Source: Flavobacterium alkalisoli
GTDB taxonomy: Bacteria; Bacteroidota; Bacteroidia; Flavobacteriales; Flavobacteriaceae
Assembly: GCF_008000935.1 (NCBI RefSeq)
Contig: NZ_CP042831.1
Location: 1,116,001-1,180,000, forward strand
DNA length: 64,000 nt
Direction: 5' to 3'
The translations under genes were made by a program, and so were the position numbers. The notes under the pieces are model-generated. The model was not told where the DNA came from and searched no databases. It worked only from the letters and a program-made list of their open reading frames with translations. Numbering within the stretch: the stretch's first letter is position 1; the number at the start of each line of letters is the position of its first letter. Below, piece by piece: positions 35,047-43,764 of this stretch.

Positions 35047-36252
35047 TTATGAATTTTCAATCAGCTTACGATTTACCCTGCCTGCTGCTATTCTTGAAGC
35101 TAAGTAACCCAATATGAATAAAGTAAGTAATACGATTACAATATTCAGGATATTAAACTCTACCGGGAAAGGAAGGGTAGGAGTTATGGTTATCAGGCTG
35201 AATTTCATTTGCAGCAGTACGATGATACTGCCTAAAAGAAGTCCGGCAAAAGCGCCCAGTGCAGTAATGAAAAGTCCCTGATATAAAAAGATATTCCTTA
35301 TACTTCTTACCTCTAGTCCTAAACAATAGAGTGTCTTGATGTTTTCTTTTTTGTCAAGTATCAGCATTATCAATGCTCCTGCAAGACAGAAAAGGGTTAA
35401 CACCACTACCAGCGAACAGATAAGATAAGTTATCAGGTTCTCTGAATTAAGCATTTTGTAAAGCGAGTCGTTTAATTGTGCCCTGTTCTTTACAACGGCA
35501 TTTTTGCCAAATACGGTAATCAGTTGCTCCTTAATGTTGTCTTCCGAAGCATCCGGGGCAAGTTTAATTTCTATTGCCGTAACCTGATTGGGTTTAAATT
35601 GTAAAAGGCTTTGTGCTATGCCTAAATCGCAGTATACATATTTGCTGTCTACATCATCGTTAATGGAGTAAATACCTACCGGAATCAATGCCGACTTGTT
35701 GAATGCGTCATCGGGGGTGTCAATGGTTCCCTTGCCGGGTTTGGGTACATACACTTCCAGCCTGTGGCTAAAAGAGGAAAGGCCTAATGATAGCTTGCTA
35801 ACAGTGCCTATACCTACAACACATTGTGTGGTAAGAGGCGTTGCCCAGTAACCCACAACCAGTTGTTTTTCCATAGGGTTTACAGTAGTAAAAAGGCTGT
35901 CGGTTCCTTTAAGAAAGGCTACGTGTTCTTTTTGATCGTAATAAAAAAGTACACGTTCCTCTACTACTTTAGTATAAACGGTAATGCCGTTAATAGCTTT
36001 TAGTTTCTTTTCCTGTTCAGGGGAAATAACAAACGATTTGCCTACGCTGGTTGTTATCTTAAGGTCAGGATCTGTAGCGTTTGTAAAAGAAAGACTGAAA
36101 TTTTTCAGTCCGCTAAAAACCGAAAGGATAACAAAAAGAGCGGTGGCGCTTACTACAATACCCAAGGCAGCAATTACGGAAATAATATTTACCGCAGTGC
36201 TTTTGCTTCTGCTAATAGTATACCTTCGGGCAATGTAGAAAGGAAAGCTCAA
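35047..36252 (-). CDS. FtsX/LolC-like ABC transporter permease
   Basis: A 401-residue membrane protein of the MacB/LolCE class. An N-terminal helix (VNIISVIAALGIVVSATALFV) is followed by a large periplasmic domain (residues about 50-260) and three C-terminal helices with the FtsX-type core (CLAGALIMLILDKKENIKTL). Such permeases work with an ABC ATPase to extract lipoproteins or drive envelope mechanics. No ATPase gene adjoins it. It begins 1 nt after the rbfA stop codon, so the two are co-transcribed. Confidence 0.9.
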   Translation of the reverse strand: MSFPFYIARRYTISRSKSTAVNIISVIAALGIVVSATALFVILSVFSGLKNFSLSFTNATDPDLKITTSVGKSFVISPEQEKKLKAINGITVYTKVVEERVLFYYDQKEHVAFLKGTDSLFTTVNPMEKQLVVGYWATPLTTQCVVGIGTVSKLSLGLSSFSHRLEVYVPKPGKGTIDTPDDAFNKSALIPVGIYSINDDVDSKYVYCDLGIAQSLLQFKPNQVTAIEIKLAPDASEDNIKEQLITVFGKNAVVKNRAQLNDSLYKMLNSENLITYLICSLVVVLTLFCLAGALIMLILDKKENIKTLYCLGLEVRSIRNIFLYQGLFITALGAFAGLLLGSIIVLLQMKFSLITITPTLPFPVEFNILNIVIVLLTLFILGYLASRIAAGRVNRKLIENS

Positions 36253-36253
36253 T

Positions 36254-36646
36254 TTAAGATTTCTTGCGTTTGTCTAAAAGTTCAGGGTTTTTAATAGGAT
36301 TGTTTTCGCCTTTAAGTTCCTGGTCAATTTTTTCAATCTGGTCAAGCGAATCGTCTATATAGAAAATAAGATTAGGTACTTTTCTAAGCTGCATTTTTAC
36401 GCGCTGTGATAAATCGTGCTTAATAAGTGGCGTATTAGATCTTACCGCAGCAAGAATTTCATCGCCCCTTTCTGAAGGGAATACGCTAATGTAAACCTTT
36501 GCTATTGAAAGGTCTGAAGTAACATTTACTTTAGATATAGAGATAATAAGATTGCTGATGCCGTTTTTGCGCACCTCTCCCTGTAATATGTCTACAAGGT
36601 CTTTTTGCAGCAGGGTGCCTATTTTTTTTTGCCTGTTCGTTTCCAT
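36254..36646 (-). CDS. rbfA: ribosome-binding factor A
   Basis: A 130-residue KH-like protein needed for late maturation of the 30S subunit and cold growth. Marks are RQKKIGTLLQKDLVDIL at the start, VTSDLSIAKVYISVFP in the middle, and RVKMQLRKVPNLIFYIDDSLD toward the end. It is followed by a charged tail. It heads a unit with the FtsX-like permease, an arrangement common in Flavobacteria. Confidence 0.95.
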   Translation of the reverse strand: METNRQKKIGTLLQKDLVDILQGEVRKNGISNLIISISKVNVTSDLSIAKVYISVFPSERGDEILAAVRSNTPLIKHDLSQRVKMQLRKVPNLIFYIDDSLDQIEKIDQELKGENNPIKNPELLDKRKKS

Positions 36647-36702
36647 AATGCAAAAGTACAGAAAGTTTTACAAGTTGAGCCTTTATTTTTTAAGGCTTGT
36701 CA

Positions 36703-37104
36703 TTATGCAATTTCCTGACAAAGCTCTACAAGCACGCCATTTGTGCCTTTAGGGTGTAAAAAAGCAACAAGCTTATTGTCGGCTCCTTTTTTAGGAGTTT
36801 CGTTAAGTACGGTAAAACCCTCTTCCTTTAGTCGGGCAATTTCGGCAACAATATCTTCCACGTCAAAAGCGATGTGGTGTATGCCTTCTCCCTTTTTCTC
36901 TAAGAACTTTGCAATAGGACTGTCTGGGTTTGTAGCTTCCAGAAGTTCAATTTTGTTAGGGCCGTTCATAAAGAAAGAAGTCTTAACGCCTTCGCTTGCC
37001 ACTTCCTCCATTTTATATGCCGGAGCGCCAAAAAGTTTTTCAAAAAGCTGGTTTGATGCCTCTAAATCCTTAACTGCTATGCCAATGTGTTCTATTTTTC
37101 TCAT
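36703..37104 (-). CDS. mce: methylmalonyl-CoA epimerase
   Basis: A 133-residue vicinal-oxygen-chelate protein that interconverts R- and S-methylmalonyl-CoA in propionyl-CoA metabolism. Metal ligands are expected in IEHIGIAVKD (His6), GIHHIAFDV (His near 76) and LVELCQ (Glu near the C-terminus), all seen here. IELLEATNPDSPI and PKGTNGVLVEL are family marks. It is 56 nt upstream of rbfA on the same strand and may share the transcript. Mutase subunits are not in the window. Confidence 0.93.
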   Translation of the reverse strand: MRKIEHIGIAVKDLEASNQLFEKLFGAPAYKMEEVASEGVKTSFFMNGPNKIELLEATNPDSPIAKFLEKKGEGIHHIAFDVEDIVAEIARLKEEGFTVLNETPKKGADNKLVAFLHPKGTNGVLVELCQEIA

Positions 37105-37178
37105 TGTATGTTTTCTTTAAAGGGGGTAAAGATATTCTTTTACGATGAAATAGATAACAGGATGCAGGCTGCAAAGGG

Positions 37179-37757
37179 CTATTTGTTGTTAAAACGATCT
37201 GCCAGTTGCAGGATCTCGCTAACCGACCATTGGTCGTCTGCATGAGTACCATACTTAACGGCAAGTATTTTGCCCTGTGGAGAAATAAGGAAATCGGCAG
37301 GGAGGCCAAAGCTTCCGCCTGTGGCATTTACCGGAGGGATGCGCTTGCCTTTTTTTATGGTTTCCCAAAGGCTGTAGAATACCCCGCCAAACATACCCGG
37401 CCATGATGGAGGGTTTAATAACGATTTAACCGATTTGTCTACCCCAAACTGATGATAAAGTTTTTTCTCGGCATCGGCTATGGTGGGGAAGGGAATGTCA
37501 TCGGCATAGAGTTGCAGCTCTTTAAGGGTGGAGTGGAAAACGATAACTTCGGCAATGCCTTTGTTCTCGATTTCTTCTTTTGCCTTCATGACCGACTGTA
37601 TGTGAAGGTTACAGATGGGGCAGCCTGCAAAACGGCGAAACTGTATATGGGTTATCTTTTCGGGGTTTGGGAGCAGTACTGTTTCATTTTTTGATGAGGT
37701 AAGTTCCAGCGGGGTAATATTATCGTTTACTTTTAGTTTGGTCAGTATTTTTTTCAT
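37179..37757 (-). CDS. peroxiredoxin-like (AhpC/TSA) protein
   Basis: A 192-residue thioredoxin-fold protein starting MKKILTKLKV; a longer frame adds ten residues with no support. FRRFAGCPICNLH places Cys46 and Cys49 as a CxxC active site at the thioredoxin position, and FHSTLKELQLY follows as in AhpC-TSA_2 proteins. It probably reduces peroxides or disulfides in the cytoplasm. It is divergent from an HxlR regulator 93 nt away, which likely controls it. Confidence 0.82.
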   Translation of the reverse strand: MKKILTKLKVNDNITPLELTSSKNETVLLPNPEKITHIQFRRFAGCPICNLHIQSVMKAKEEIENKGIAEVIVFHSTLKELQLYADDIPFPTIADAEKKLYHQFGVDKSVKSLLNPPSWPGMFGGVFYSLWETIKKGKRIPPVNATGGSFGLPADFLISPQGKILAVKYGTHADDQWSVSEILQLADRFNNK

Positions 37758-37850
37758 GGTTTTGCTAACTTTACAATTGTACAGCAAAGAAACCGGTAAA
37801 AGGTATCGCTGTCAATAAGTTACTTTTTTGTAACCTTAAAAAACCTAAAG

Positions 37851-38270
37851 ATGAACCAGCCGCTTTATGATGCCGATGTATGTGTAATGACACGTTTTTC
37901 GGCTTTGGTTTCCGGTAAGTGGAAGCCCATTATACTTTACCTTATAGAAAATGATATTAACCGTTTTAGCCTAATGCTGGCGCACATGCCTAAAGTGAGC
38001 CGCAAGGTGCTTACCGATCAGCTTAAGCAACTGGAAGCTGACGGACTTATAAGCAGGGAAGAGCTTAAAACCAAAGAACCGAAAATAGTTGTATACTCAC
38101 TTACCGATAAGGGTGTTTCACTACGAAAACTATTGGGTAATATTATCGAGTGGAGCCTCTCTTTTGAAGGGGAAACTTTTAGGGAGCTTTACAACGACTT
38201 TTTAAACATGATGCCTTCTTCTGCCAAAAGCCTGCCGTGTATGTTGGAAGAAGATGGGGTGAAGGTGTAA
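37851..38270 (+). CDS. HxlR family transcriptional regulator
   Basis: A 139-residue winged-helix protein. SGKWKPIILYLI near residue 25, RFSLMLAHMPKVSRKVLTDQLKQLEADGLI in parts, and VVYSLTDKGVSL are the HxlR pattern. Cys11 sits at the start of the first helix (DADVCVMTRF), where YodB/HypR-type members use a Cys to sense electrophiles or oxidants; a second Cys is near the C-terminus (LPCMLEE). Together with the adjacent peroxiredoxin-like gene this points to a thiol-stress switch (inference). Confidence 0.88.
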   Translation: MNQPLYDADVCVMTRFSALVSGKWKPIILYLIENDINRFSLMLAHMPKVSRKVLTDQLKQLEADGLISREELKTKEPKIVVYSLTDKGVSLRKLLGNIIEWSLSFEGETFRELYNDFLNMMPSSAKSLPCMLEEDGVKV

Positions 38271-38367
38271 AAAAAAACCTTAAACATGTAAATGGTATTT
38301 TTCTGTAAAATATTGATTAAAAGAAAAGTAATTCTTTAACTTTAAAAAATACTTAAAATTTAATCAA

Positions 38368-40278
38368 ATGAAATTAACTGCTTTTCAAATTGTAAATTAT
38401 AAAAGTTGTAATAATGTTTATTTAGATTTAGAAGTAGATAATCCTAATATTTTTATTGGGATCAATGATTGTGGGAAGTCTACTATTTTAAATGCTGTAG
38501 GGTTGCTTTTGGAGGAAAGAGCTAAATTCAATTTTTTTCAAGATGATAAGACCAAAAAAGATTTGTCAAACTCTCCTATAAAGGAAGATGAATTTCATAA
38601 AGTGTTAGATAGTTTAGGTGTTTCCCATTTAGATTACTCTGAAAATTGTTGTTTTCTTTTCGGTAAATTTATTCTTGAAGAGCATGATGCAATAAATGAT
38701 ATTTCAACTCATCTTCAATGGGTGTTGGATGAGGAAGAAAATGATACTTTCTTTCTCTGTCGAAAGTTTGATAACTCTTTTAGGAATTCTCAATATTTGT
38801 TGCTTACTCCAAGGGGAAAAACTGATAGTGCTGAATATTATAAAGAAAGAGCAACAGCTTTGTCTAAAATAGCTAAAGAGAAAGGTGCTGATAAGCCAGA
38901 AAACAGAAATGGTGTTGGTCGATTTACTTCACTTGAGCTTTTAAGAAGTATAATGAAAATGGATGATCTTGAGCTTGTTTGGAGTGAGTATAAGTTTGAT
39001 AAAAATATTTTCCCTCAATATCGTTATTTAGATTGGCATATTTCCATGGATCAACTTACGCAGATTACAAATGATGTGATGCAAGCACAAATTGAATCCG
39101 ATTTGAAAGACGCTAGAAGTTATGCAGATGATAAACGAATACAGGCTCAAAAAAAGATTAATAAAGAATTAGAAACATTTAAAGAAACCTTTTTAAGGGA
39201 ATTGCCTAATATCGAAAAATTAAAGGCGAATATATATTTTGATGTCACACCTAAAATTACCGATCTCCTGATTAATAAAAAAAATAGTATTGGTGATATT
39301 CATATCGACTCACAAGGTGAAGGAATAAAGAGACAAATTTGGTTTCAACTTATTAAATGGAACGCTTTGAATGCTATTCAAGCTCAAGAGAAAAATAAAC
39401 GGTTTTTATGGTGTTTTGATGAGCCGGAAACTCATTTGTATCCAACTGCACAAAGAGACTTTTATGATACTATAAAAAAAACAACCTCAGCAAATGTACA
39501 ATCTTTAATATCAACTCATTCAACAATATTTGTTGATAAAACAATCTTGAAAAGTATAAATAAAGTGGATTTAAATAGTGGAATAACTACTATTTCAAAA
39601 TGTAATTCAGTTGATGATATATATGAAAGTTTACGATTGAAAAACAGTGATTTTTTATTTTACGATAAATTTATTGTTGTTGAGGGTGATACGGAAGAAA
39701 GTTTAATTCCGCATTGTTTTAAGCTTGCTACGGGTTGTTCAATTGAAGGGCAAAGTATTAAAATAATTAATTTAGGGGGTAAAGATAAAATTGTACAAAA
39801 TGCTCTAATTTTAGAAGGAATATTAGGAGAGTTTAAGAAGACCACTAATACTGTATTTTATATTTTGGATAATGATGCAAGTTTTAAACTTTCAACACAT
39901 CAAAAAGAAAAATATTCTCCAACATTTATTGGTAAACAAGATATTGAAGATTCTATCTCGTCAACTGTTTGGATGGCAATTTTAGAAAATCAATTAGAAA
40001 AAGATTTAAGATTAAGTATTGATGAAATTGATGACATCAAAAATTCAATCAAAAGTGATGCGGAAGAGGATAGTAAAAAGAAATTTTATCCAGCTTTAAT
40101 CCAGTCTGTACGTAAAAAAATGATTGATATTGGAAGAGGTGATTTTCATACTATTGATGAAGCCCTGCCTTCTAAAGGATTAGAATCTGGGAAGCTTATT
40201 GCAAAATTTTTAGACGATGTTCAATATCTTCCAGAAAACTTAATCAAAATCTGCGAGAAGATAATGGATAGTGATTAA
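38368..40278 (+). CDS. OLD-family ATP-dependent nuclease (AAA ATPase + TOPRIM)
   Basis: A 636-residue protein. The N-terminal ABC-type ATPase has Walker A GINDCGKST at residues 31-39 and, after a long coiled helical insert, a signature SQGEGIKRQ near 315, Walker B FLWCFDEPETH (Asp351-Glu352) and a late His in STHSTIF. The C-terminal TOPRIM domain has VVEGDTEES (Glu439) and ILDNDAS (Asp501, Asp503). OLD nucleases cut DNA and often protect against phage. No UvrD helicase adjoins it, so it is not a Gabija pair. Base composition is far more AT-rich than its neighbours, and the gene lies next to a tRNA. Confidence 0.9.
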   Translation: MKLTAFQIVNYKSCNNVYLDLEVDNPNIFIGINDCGKSTILNAVGLLLEERAKFNFFQDDKTKKDLSNSPIKEDEFHKVLDSLGVSHLDYSENCCFLFGKFILEEHDAINDISTHLQWVLDEEENDTFFLCRKFDNSFRNSQYLLLTPRGKTDSAEYYKERATALSKIAKEKGADKPENRNGVGRFTSLELLRSIMKMDDLELVWSEYKFDKNIFPQYRYLDWHISMDQLTQITNDVMQAQIESDLKDARSYADDKRIQAQKKINKELETFKETFLRELPNIEKLKANIYFDVTPKITDLLINKKNSIGDIHIDSQGEGIKRQIWFQLIKWNALNAIQAQEKNKRFLWCFDEPETHLYPTAQRDFYDTIKKTTSANVQSLISTHSTIFVDKTILKSINKVDLNSGITTISKCNSVDDIYESLRLKNSDFLFYDKFIVVEGDTEESLIPHCFKLATGCSIEGQSIKIINLGGKDKIVQNALILEGILGEFKKTTNTVFYILDNDASFKLSTHQKEKYSPTFIGKQDIEDSISSTVWMAILENQLEKDLRLSIDEIDDIKNSIKSDAEEDSKKKFYPALIQSVRKKMIDIGRGDFHTIDEALPSKGLESGKLIAKFLDDVQYLPENLIKICEKIMDSD

Positions 40279-40332
40279 TTGGACTTGTAAAAGTAGATTT
40301 TATTGTCAATTAATTACTGTCGTATAAAACAA

Positions 40333-40363
40333 AAAACCCTGCAAACATCGTTTGCAGGGTTTT
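40333..40363. terminator. terminator between OLD gene and tRNA
   Basis: A 13-bp stem AAAACCCTGCAAA / TTTGCAGGGTTTT with loop CATCG. It can end both the OLD mRNA and the opposing tRNA transcript. Confidence 0.9.
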
Positions 40364-40375
40364 AATAAAACTGGG

Positions 40376-40449
40376 TGGTCCCACCTGGGCTCGAACCAGG
40401 GACCACCTGATTATGAGTCAGGTGCTCTAACCAACTGAGCTATAGGACC
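40376..40449 (-). tRNA. tRNA, anticodon CAU (tRNA-Ile2 or elongator tRNA-Met)
   Basis: A 74-nt cloverleaf on the minus strand: acceptor GGTCCTA / TGGGACC, D-arm GCTC / GAGC, anticodon arm CCTGA-CTCATAA-TCAGG, T-arm CCTGG-TTCGAGC-CCAGG and discriminator A. The CCA end is not fully encoded. The GGTCC start resembles lysidine-modified isoleucine tRNAs more than elongator Met tRNAs, but I cannot settle this by eye. Confidence 0.95.
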
Positions 40450-40462
40450 AGTTTTGAGGTTG

Positions 40463-40494
40463 CAATATTACTACTATTTTTAATTCAATGCAAA
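40463..40494 (-). promoter_or_regulatory. predicted tRNA promoter
   Basis: On the minus strand TTTG (40491-40494), a 20-nt spacer and TAATATTG (40463-40470, one mismatch to TAnnTTTG). The start site would be a few bases before the tRNA. Confidence 0.5.
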
Positions 40495-40732
40495 TAAATT
40501 TAAAGGATTATTTTGTAAAACCTGATAATAAATTTTTACTTCCTGATAATGTGAATTTTAATATTTGATAATAGTATTCGATTTTGAGTTATAAGTGAAA
40601 ACTTAATACTGTTAAAAAGTAGCCGTGTTTTTTAACAGTTAATTCTGAATTTTAATAATTCTATGGGAAAAACCTGTAAATGAGAATATTATATTTGATA
40701 CTTAAACACATTACTAATTAAAACCAAACATT

Positions 40733-40939
40733 ATGAACGTGAGATTGCTAAAAAACGCTCTATTCGCAGGACTGTTTGTAACTGCGCTTAGTTTAACTTC
40801 ATGCGGCGAGAAAAAGGATAAAGACGCTGATATGGAAAATATGGAAAACCATGATGAACACATTGAAGATGTAGATGTGGATGTAGATGTTAATGAGGAT
40901 ACTGTTAAAGTAGACGTAGATACCGTTATGGGTCCATAA
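40733..40939 (+). CDS. small acidic lipoprotein
   Basis: A 68-residue predicted lipoprotein with lipobox SLTSC (Cys24). The mature 45 residues are mostly Asp, Glu and Val, including EDVDVDVDVNED, DTVKVDVDTV and a Met/His patch (MENMENHDEH). The acidic repeat could bind divalent metal; this is inference. The gene has a TATATTTG box at 40690-40697 and a terminator directly behind it, which supports it being real. No family is recognised. Confidence 0.65.
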   Translation: MNVRLLKNALFAGLFVTALSLTSCGEKKDKDADMENMENHDEHIEDVDVDVDVNEDTVKVDVDTVMGP

Positions 40940-40960
40940 TCTGGATATGAAATTAATAAG

Positions 40961-40986
40961 AAAGCAGCCATTGGCTGCTTTTTTTT
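40961..40986 (+). terminator. terminator of the small lipoprotein gene
   Basis: AAAGCAGCC pairs with GGCTGCTTT across ATT, followed by T to 40986, overlapping the stop codon of the convergent gene. Confidence 0.88.
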
Positions 40987-41545
40987 ATTCCTGAAGAAAA
41001 TTTTCAGAAATTATATTCCATTGTTTGGTGTCGTGTTTAAGTAAATAGAGTCCGTTTACTTCAAATGAGGCTTTATATTCCTTTTTTTGATATACCTGCC
41101 ATGCCTTTGTAAATTCTTCATACGATAAATCCCTGTAAGCAACCGTCATGTGGGGGCTAAAATCGTTTTCATGATAATGCACGCTTATTTCGGGGAAATG
41201 TGATGTGAAGCTTTTAATAAGTTCTTTTTGTAGCGATATGAGCGCCTGAGAAACTTCAGGCTTTACATATATTACAGGTGCTTTACTGTTATCAAAACAA
41301 CCAAATCCGTTTAGGTGTACAGTAAAGTTTTGTGGTGTAAGGTTAAGGTTTCTAAACCAATCCAAAAGGTTTGCTTGGTCTTCCTCATAAAGTTTAAAAG
41401 GGGCTTTCAGGGTAATATGTGGCATTACCTTAAGTGCTTTTTTGCTGTTGTAATGGTTGGCAAAATCAGTTTTAATGGCGGTAACTTCCTCACAAATTGT
41501 TTGCGGGGGTATTAAAGCTGTAAAGTAAAGGTTTTGAAAATCCAT
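40985..41545 (-). CDS. 2'-5' RNA ligase family (LigT/2H phosphoesterase) protein
   Basis: A 186-residue 2H phosphoesterase. The two catalytic HxT/S motifs are PHITLKAPF (His43, Thr45) and SPHMTVAYR near residue 131, at the right spacing. Members include RNA ligase/cyclic phosphodiesterases such as ThpR; the cellular substrate is usually unknown. It is cytoplasmic, with no partner gene. It is convergent with the small lipoprotein gene. Confidence 0.88.
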   Translation of the reverse strand: MDFQNLYFTALIPPQTICEEVTAIKTDFANHYNSKKALKVMPHITLKAPFKLYEEDQANLLDWFRNLNLTPQNFTVHLNGFGCFDNSKAPVIYVKPEVSQALISLQKELIKSFTSHFPEISVHYHENDFSPHMTVAYRDLSYEEFTKAWQVYQKKEYKASFEVNGLYLLKHDTKQWNIISENFLQE

Positions 41546-41584
41546 TGTTTTATTTTTTCAAATATACCTATTCTATTAAACACA

Positions 41585-41613
41585 AAATACAGCTCCTTGT
41601 GAGAGCTGTATTT
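41585..41613 (-). terminator. terminator after the SBBP/PKD T9SS protein gene
   Basis: An 11-bp stem AAATACAGCTC / GAGCTGTATTT with a seven-base loop, followed by TTGTGTTT on the minus strand. Confidence 0.75.
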
Positions 41614-41721
41614 AAAAAGTAGTTTTTGACACAGATGCCGGAGGCAAGGTGTGTCAGGGCAAAAATAAGTTAAAATTTTTTTTCAGTAATTATATTTTAA
41701 CACTTGTGTGTCCCTGTTTAT

Positions 41722-43683
41722 TTAGTTTTTAATTAGTCGTACGATTTTTCTTTCTCCGCTTTCTTTTTTCAGTTCAAGCATATATATTCCCGATTCGTAT
41801 CCTGAAAAATCGATGGTTGTTTCACCTGCATTCATGGCTCCGGATCCTACAACACTACCCAGTACAGAATACAATGTATATTCAATGTTAGTATCGGTAC
41901 TTATTGTAAGTACTCCGTTAACCGGGTTAGGATATACCTTGGTTTCAGCAAAGACAAAGGAGTTAGTTCCTAAAACAGCTTCAATATCATTACAGTAAGT
42001 CTGGCTGCCACACTCGTTTGTTACGGTAACGCATACAGTGTAGTTTCCTGATTCGTTGAAAGTATGCGAAGGACTCTCTTCACCTGAAGTTGTTTCATCT
42101 CCAAAATCCCATTCAATAGTATCATATCCTGATCCGCTGTAGGTAAATGTATAGGCTAATTGGTTTTCACTATCCTGCTCAAACCCAAAACCAGGCTGAG
42201 GCAGTGTACAGTTACAATTATCGGTTCCGTATTTTGCTAAAAAGAAATCTGTTCCCGATGATCCGTTTGTCAATGTTTCGTCGCCTACATAAAGCAAATT
42301 GCCAAATCTGCCGCCTACATAGTAGTTATTAAAACTGTCTGCCGCGAGGCTTTGTCCGTAATCATAAAAGCCTAAATTTCCGGGAATGTTTGTCATTTCT
42401 ATAATGGTTCCGTTACTTTTGTTGAACCGGGCGAAGAGCACGTCATAACCCTGATTGGTTTCAATTGCGAGCTCTTCTCCCTGCCAACTTATAACTCCAT
42501 AGCCCGTGGTGACGGCTACTTCGTTATTATTTAATGTGATACCATATATCATGGTGTTTGAATTTTCAGTTTGAGCATGGGTTTCCCAAGTCGCTACACC
42601 TTCAGAATTTATTTTCATTAAAAAAGGAGATGAAGAAGGAGCAGGATTGGTGAAAGTTATTCCTGAAAAAGTATCTCCATCATATATAGAGCCTGCTACA
42701 TAAATGTTATTCTGGTCGCCTATAACCATATCATTAAGGTAACCTCCTATTTCGCTACTATTTTCATTTTTCCATAGCATTTCGCCTTCCGGGCTAAAAG
42801 CAATAAGATACATATTGTGTGTTATGGTTTCTCCTCCGGCTGTAAGCGTTCCCTGAGAACCTGTTCTTCCGGTAATATAAAAGTTGCCGGTGTTATGGTT
42901 TCTCACCATTTTATATGATTCTAAGGCTCCGGTAAATTGAATGTCAGGAATAATGGCTTCAACAAAATTGCCGTTAGTGTCATACTTTAAGACAAAAAAG
43001 TTATCACCTTCGGTGGTATTTATAAAACTTCCGTCAGCATAAGTGCCGGGAGGTAATATACATAACCAATAGGTGTTGCCTAAAGCGTCAGTTTGTATAT
43101 CTGCACCTAAGCTATGGCTTATAGCGTCTATAAAAGTTACATCTTCAGGTTGAGGCATTTTCAACCATTGCATCTCACCTGTATTGTTATATTTTAACAG
43201 GAAAAGGTTCCTTTTGTGTTCGTCTAAGTTATTAGGATTTCCCTGGGGTAATATGGTGTCGGTGTCAAAATGAACCGGATAATTTTGTGACGTACGATAT
43301 ACTGTACCTCCCACATAAATATTTCCCTGAGAATCTGCCTGTATATTTTTGATAAAGTCTTTATCGCCACCTCCAATGACTTTAGACCAGCGAAAATCGC
43401 CACTACAGTTGTAGCTTGCAATAACATAATCGCGATTGCTGCCTGCATCATAGGGTGTGAGTTCCATGTCCTCAAGATGTAGTCCGTTACGGCCTACGGA
43501 TGCCAGAAAGAATACATTTCCATCAGCATCAGTAACTATAGATTCTGTTTTCTCATTATTCTGAATCTGATTAAAACTCCCTCCTGAAACACCCCATTGC
43601 CAACTTTGAGAGTGCGCAGAGTAAGACAGGGTTAAAAAGGTGATAAGAAGAAAAGTGTTAAGTGTAAAGTAGTTCTTTTTCAT
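41722..43683 (-). CDS. SBBP/PKD protein with T9SS type A sorting domain
   Basis: A 653-residue secreted protein starting MKKNYFTL (eight residues shorter than the longest frame, to place the signal peptide ending near AHSQS first). Most of the chain is SBBP-like beta-propeller repeats (DADGNVFFLASVG, DSQGNIYVGGTV, DQNNIYVAGSI, DSFNNYYVGGRFG). A PKD domain follows near 525-600 (DTIEWDFGDETTSG, SGNYTVCVTVTNECG). The C-terminal 75 residues are a type A sorting signal (VYPNPVNGVLTI, SGIYMLELKKE, KIVRLIKN). It is exported and probably attached to or released from the cell surface. It lies 81 nt downstream of another T9SS gene, with a terminator between. Confidence 0.88.
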   Translation of the reverse strand: MKKNYFTLNTFLLITFLTLSYSAHSQSWQWGVSGGSFNQIQNNEKTESIVTDADGNVFFLASVGRNGLHLEDMELTPYDAGSNRDYVIASYNCSGDFRWSKVIGGGDKDFIKNIQADSQGNIYVGGTVYRTSQNYPVHFDTDTILPQGNPNNLDEHKRNLFLLKYNNTGEMQWLKMPQPEDVTFIDAISHSLGADIQTDALGNTYWLCILPPGTYADGSFINTTEGDNFFVLKYDTNGNFVEAIIPDIQFTGALESYKMVRNHNTGNFYITGRTGSQGTLTAGGETITHNMYLIAFSPEGEMLWKNENSSEIGGYLNDMVIGDQNNIYVAGSIYDGDTFSGITFTNPAPSSSPFLMKINSEGVATWETHAQTENSNTMIYGITLNNNEVAVTTGYGVISWQGEELAIETNQGYDVLFARFNKSNGTIIEMTNIPGNLGFYDYGQSLAADSFNNYYVGGRFGNLLYVGDETLTNGSSGTDFFLAKYGTDNCNCTLPQPGFGFEQDSENQLAYTFTYSGSGYDTIEWDFGDETTSGEESPSHTFNESGNYTVCVTVTNECGSQTYCNDIEAVLGTNSFVFAETKVYPNPVNGVLTISTDTNIEYTLYSVLGSVVGSGAMNAGETTIDFSGYESGIYMLELKKESGERKIVRLIKN

Positions 43684-43719
43684 AAAAAATAAGTTTCTGT
43701 TGAGCATTTATATAATGAC

Positions 43720-43745
43720 AAAAAGCCGGCAGTAAAACTGCCGGC
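43720..43745 (-). terminator. terminator after the giant PKD gene
   Basis: A GC-rich 8-bp stem GCCGGCAG / CTGCCGGC with loop of five, followed on the minus strand by TTTTTG. Confidence 0.9.
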
Positions 43746-43764
43746 CAGTTGCATTATAATAGTA

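Noticed and set aside
38271..38367. tRNA-end direct repeat marking the far edge of an integrated island
   Set aside because: No copy of the tRNA 3' sequence is found before the OLD gene, so site-specific integration at the tRNA is not shown.
38368..40278. Gabija (GajA) assignment for the OLD-family gene
   Set aside because: GajA needs a UvrD-like GajB next to it; the neighbours are an HxlR gene and a tRNA, so only the OLD family is claimed.
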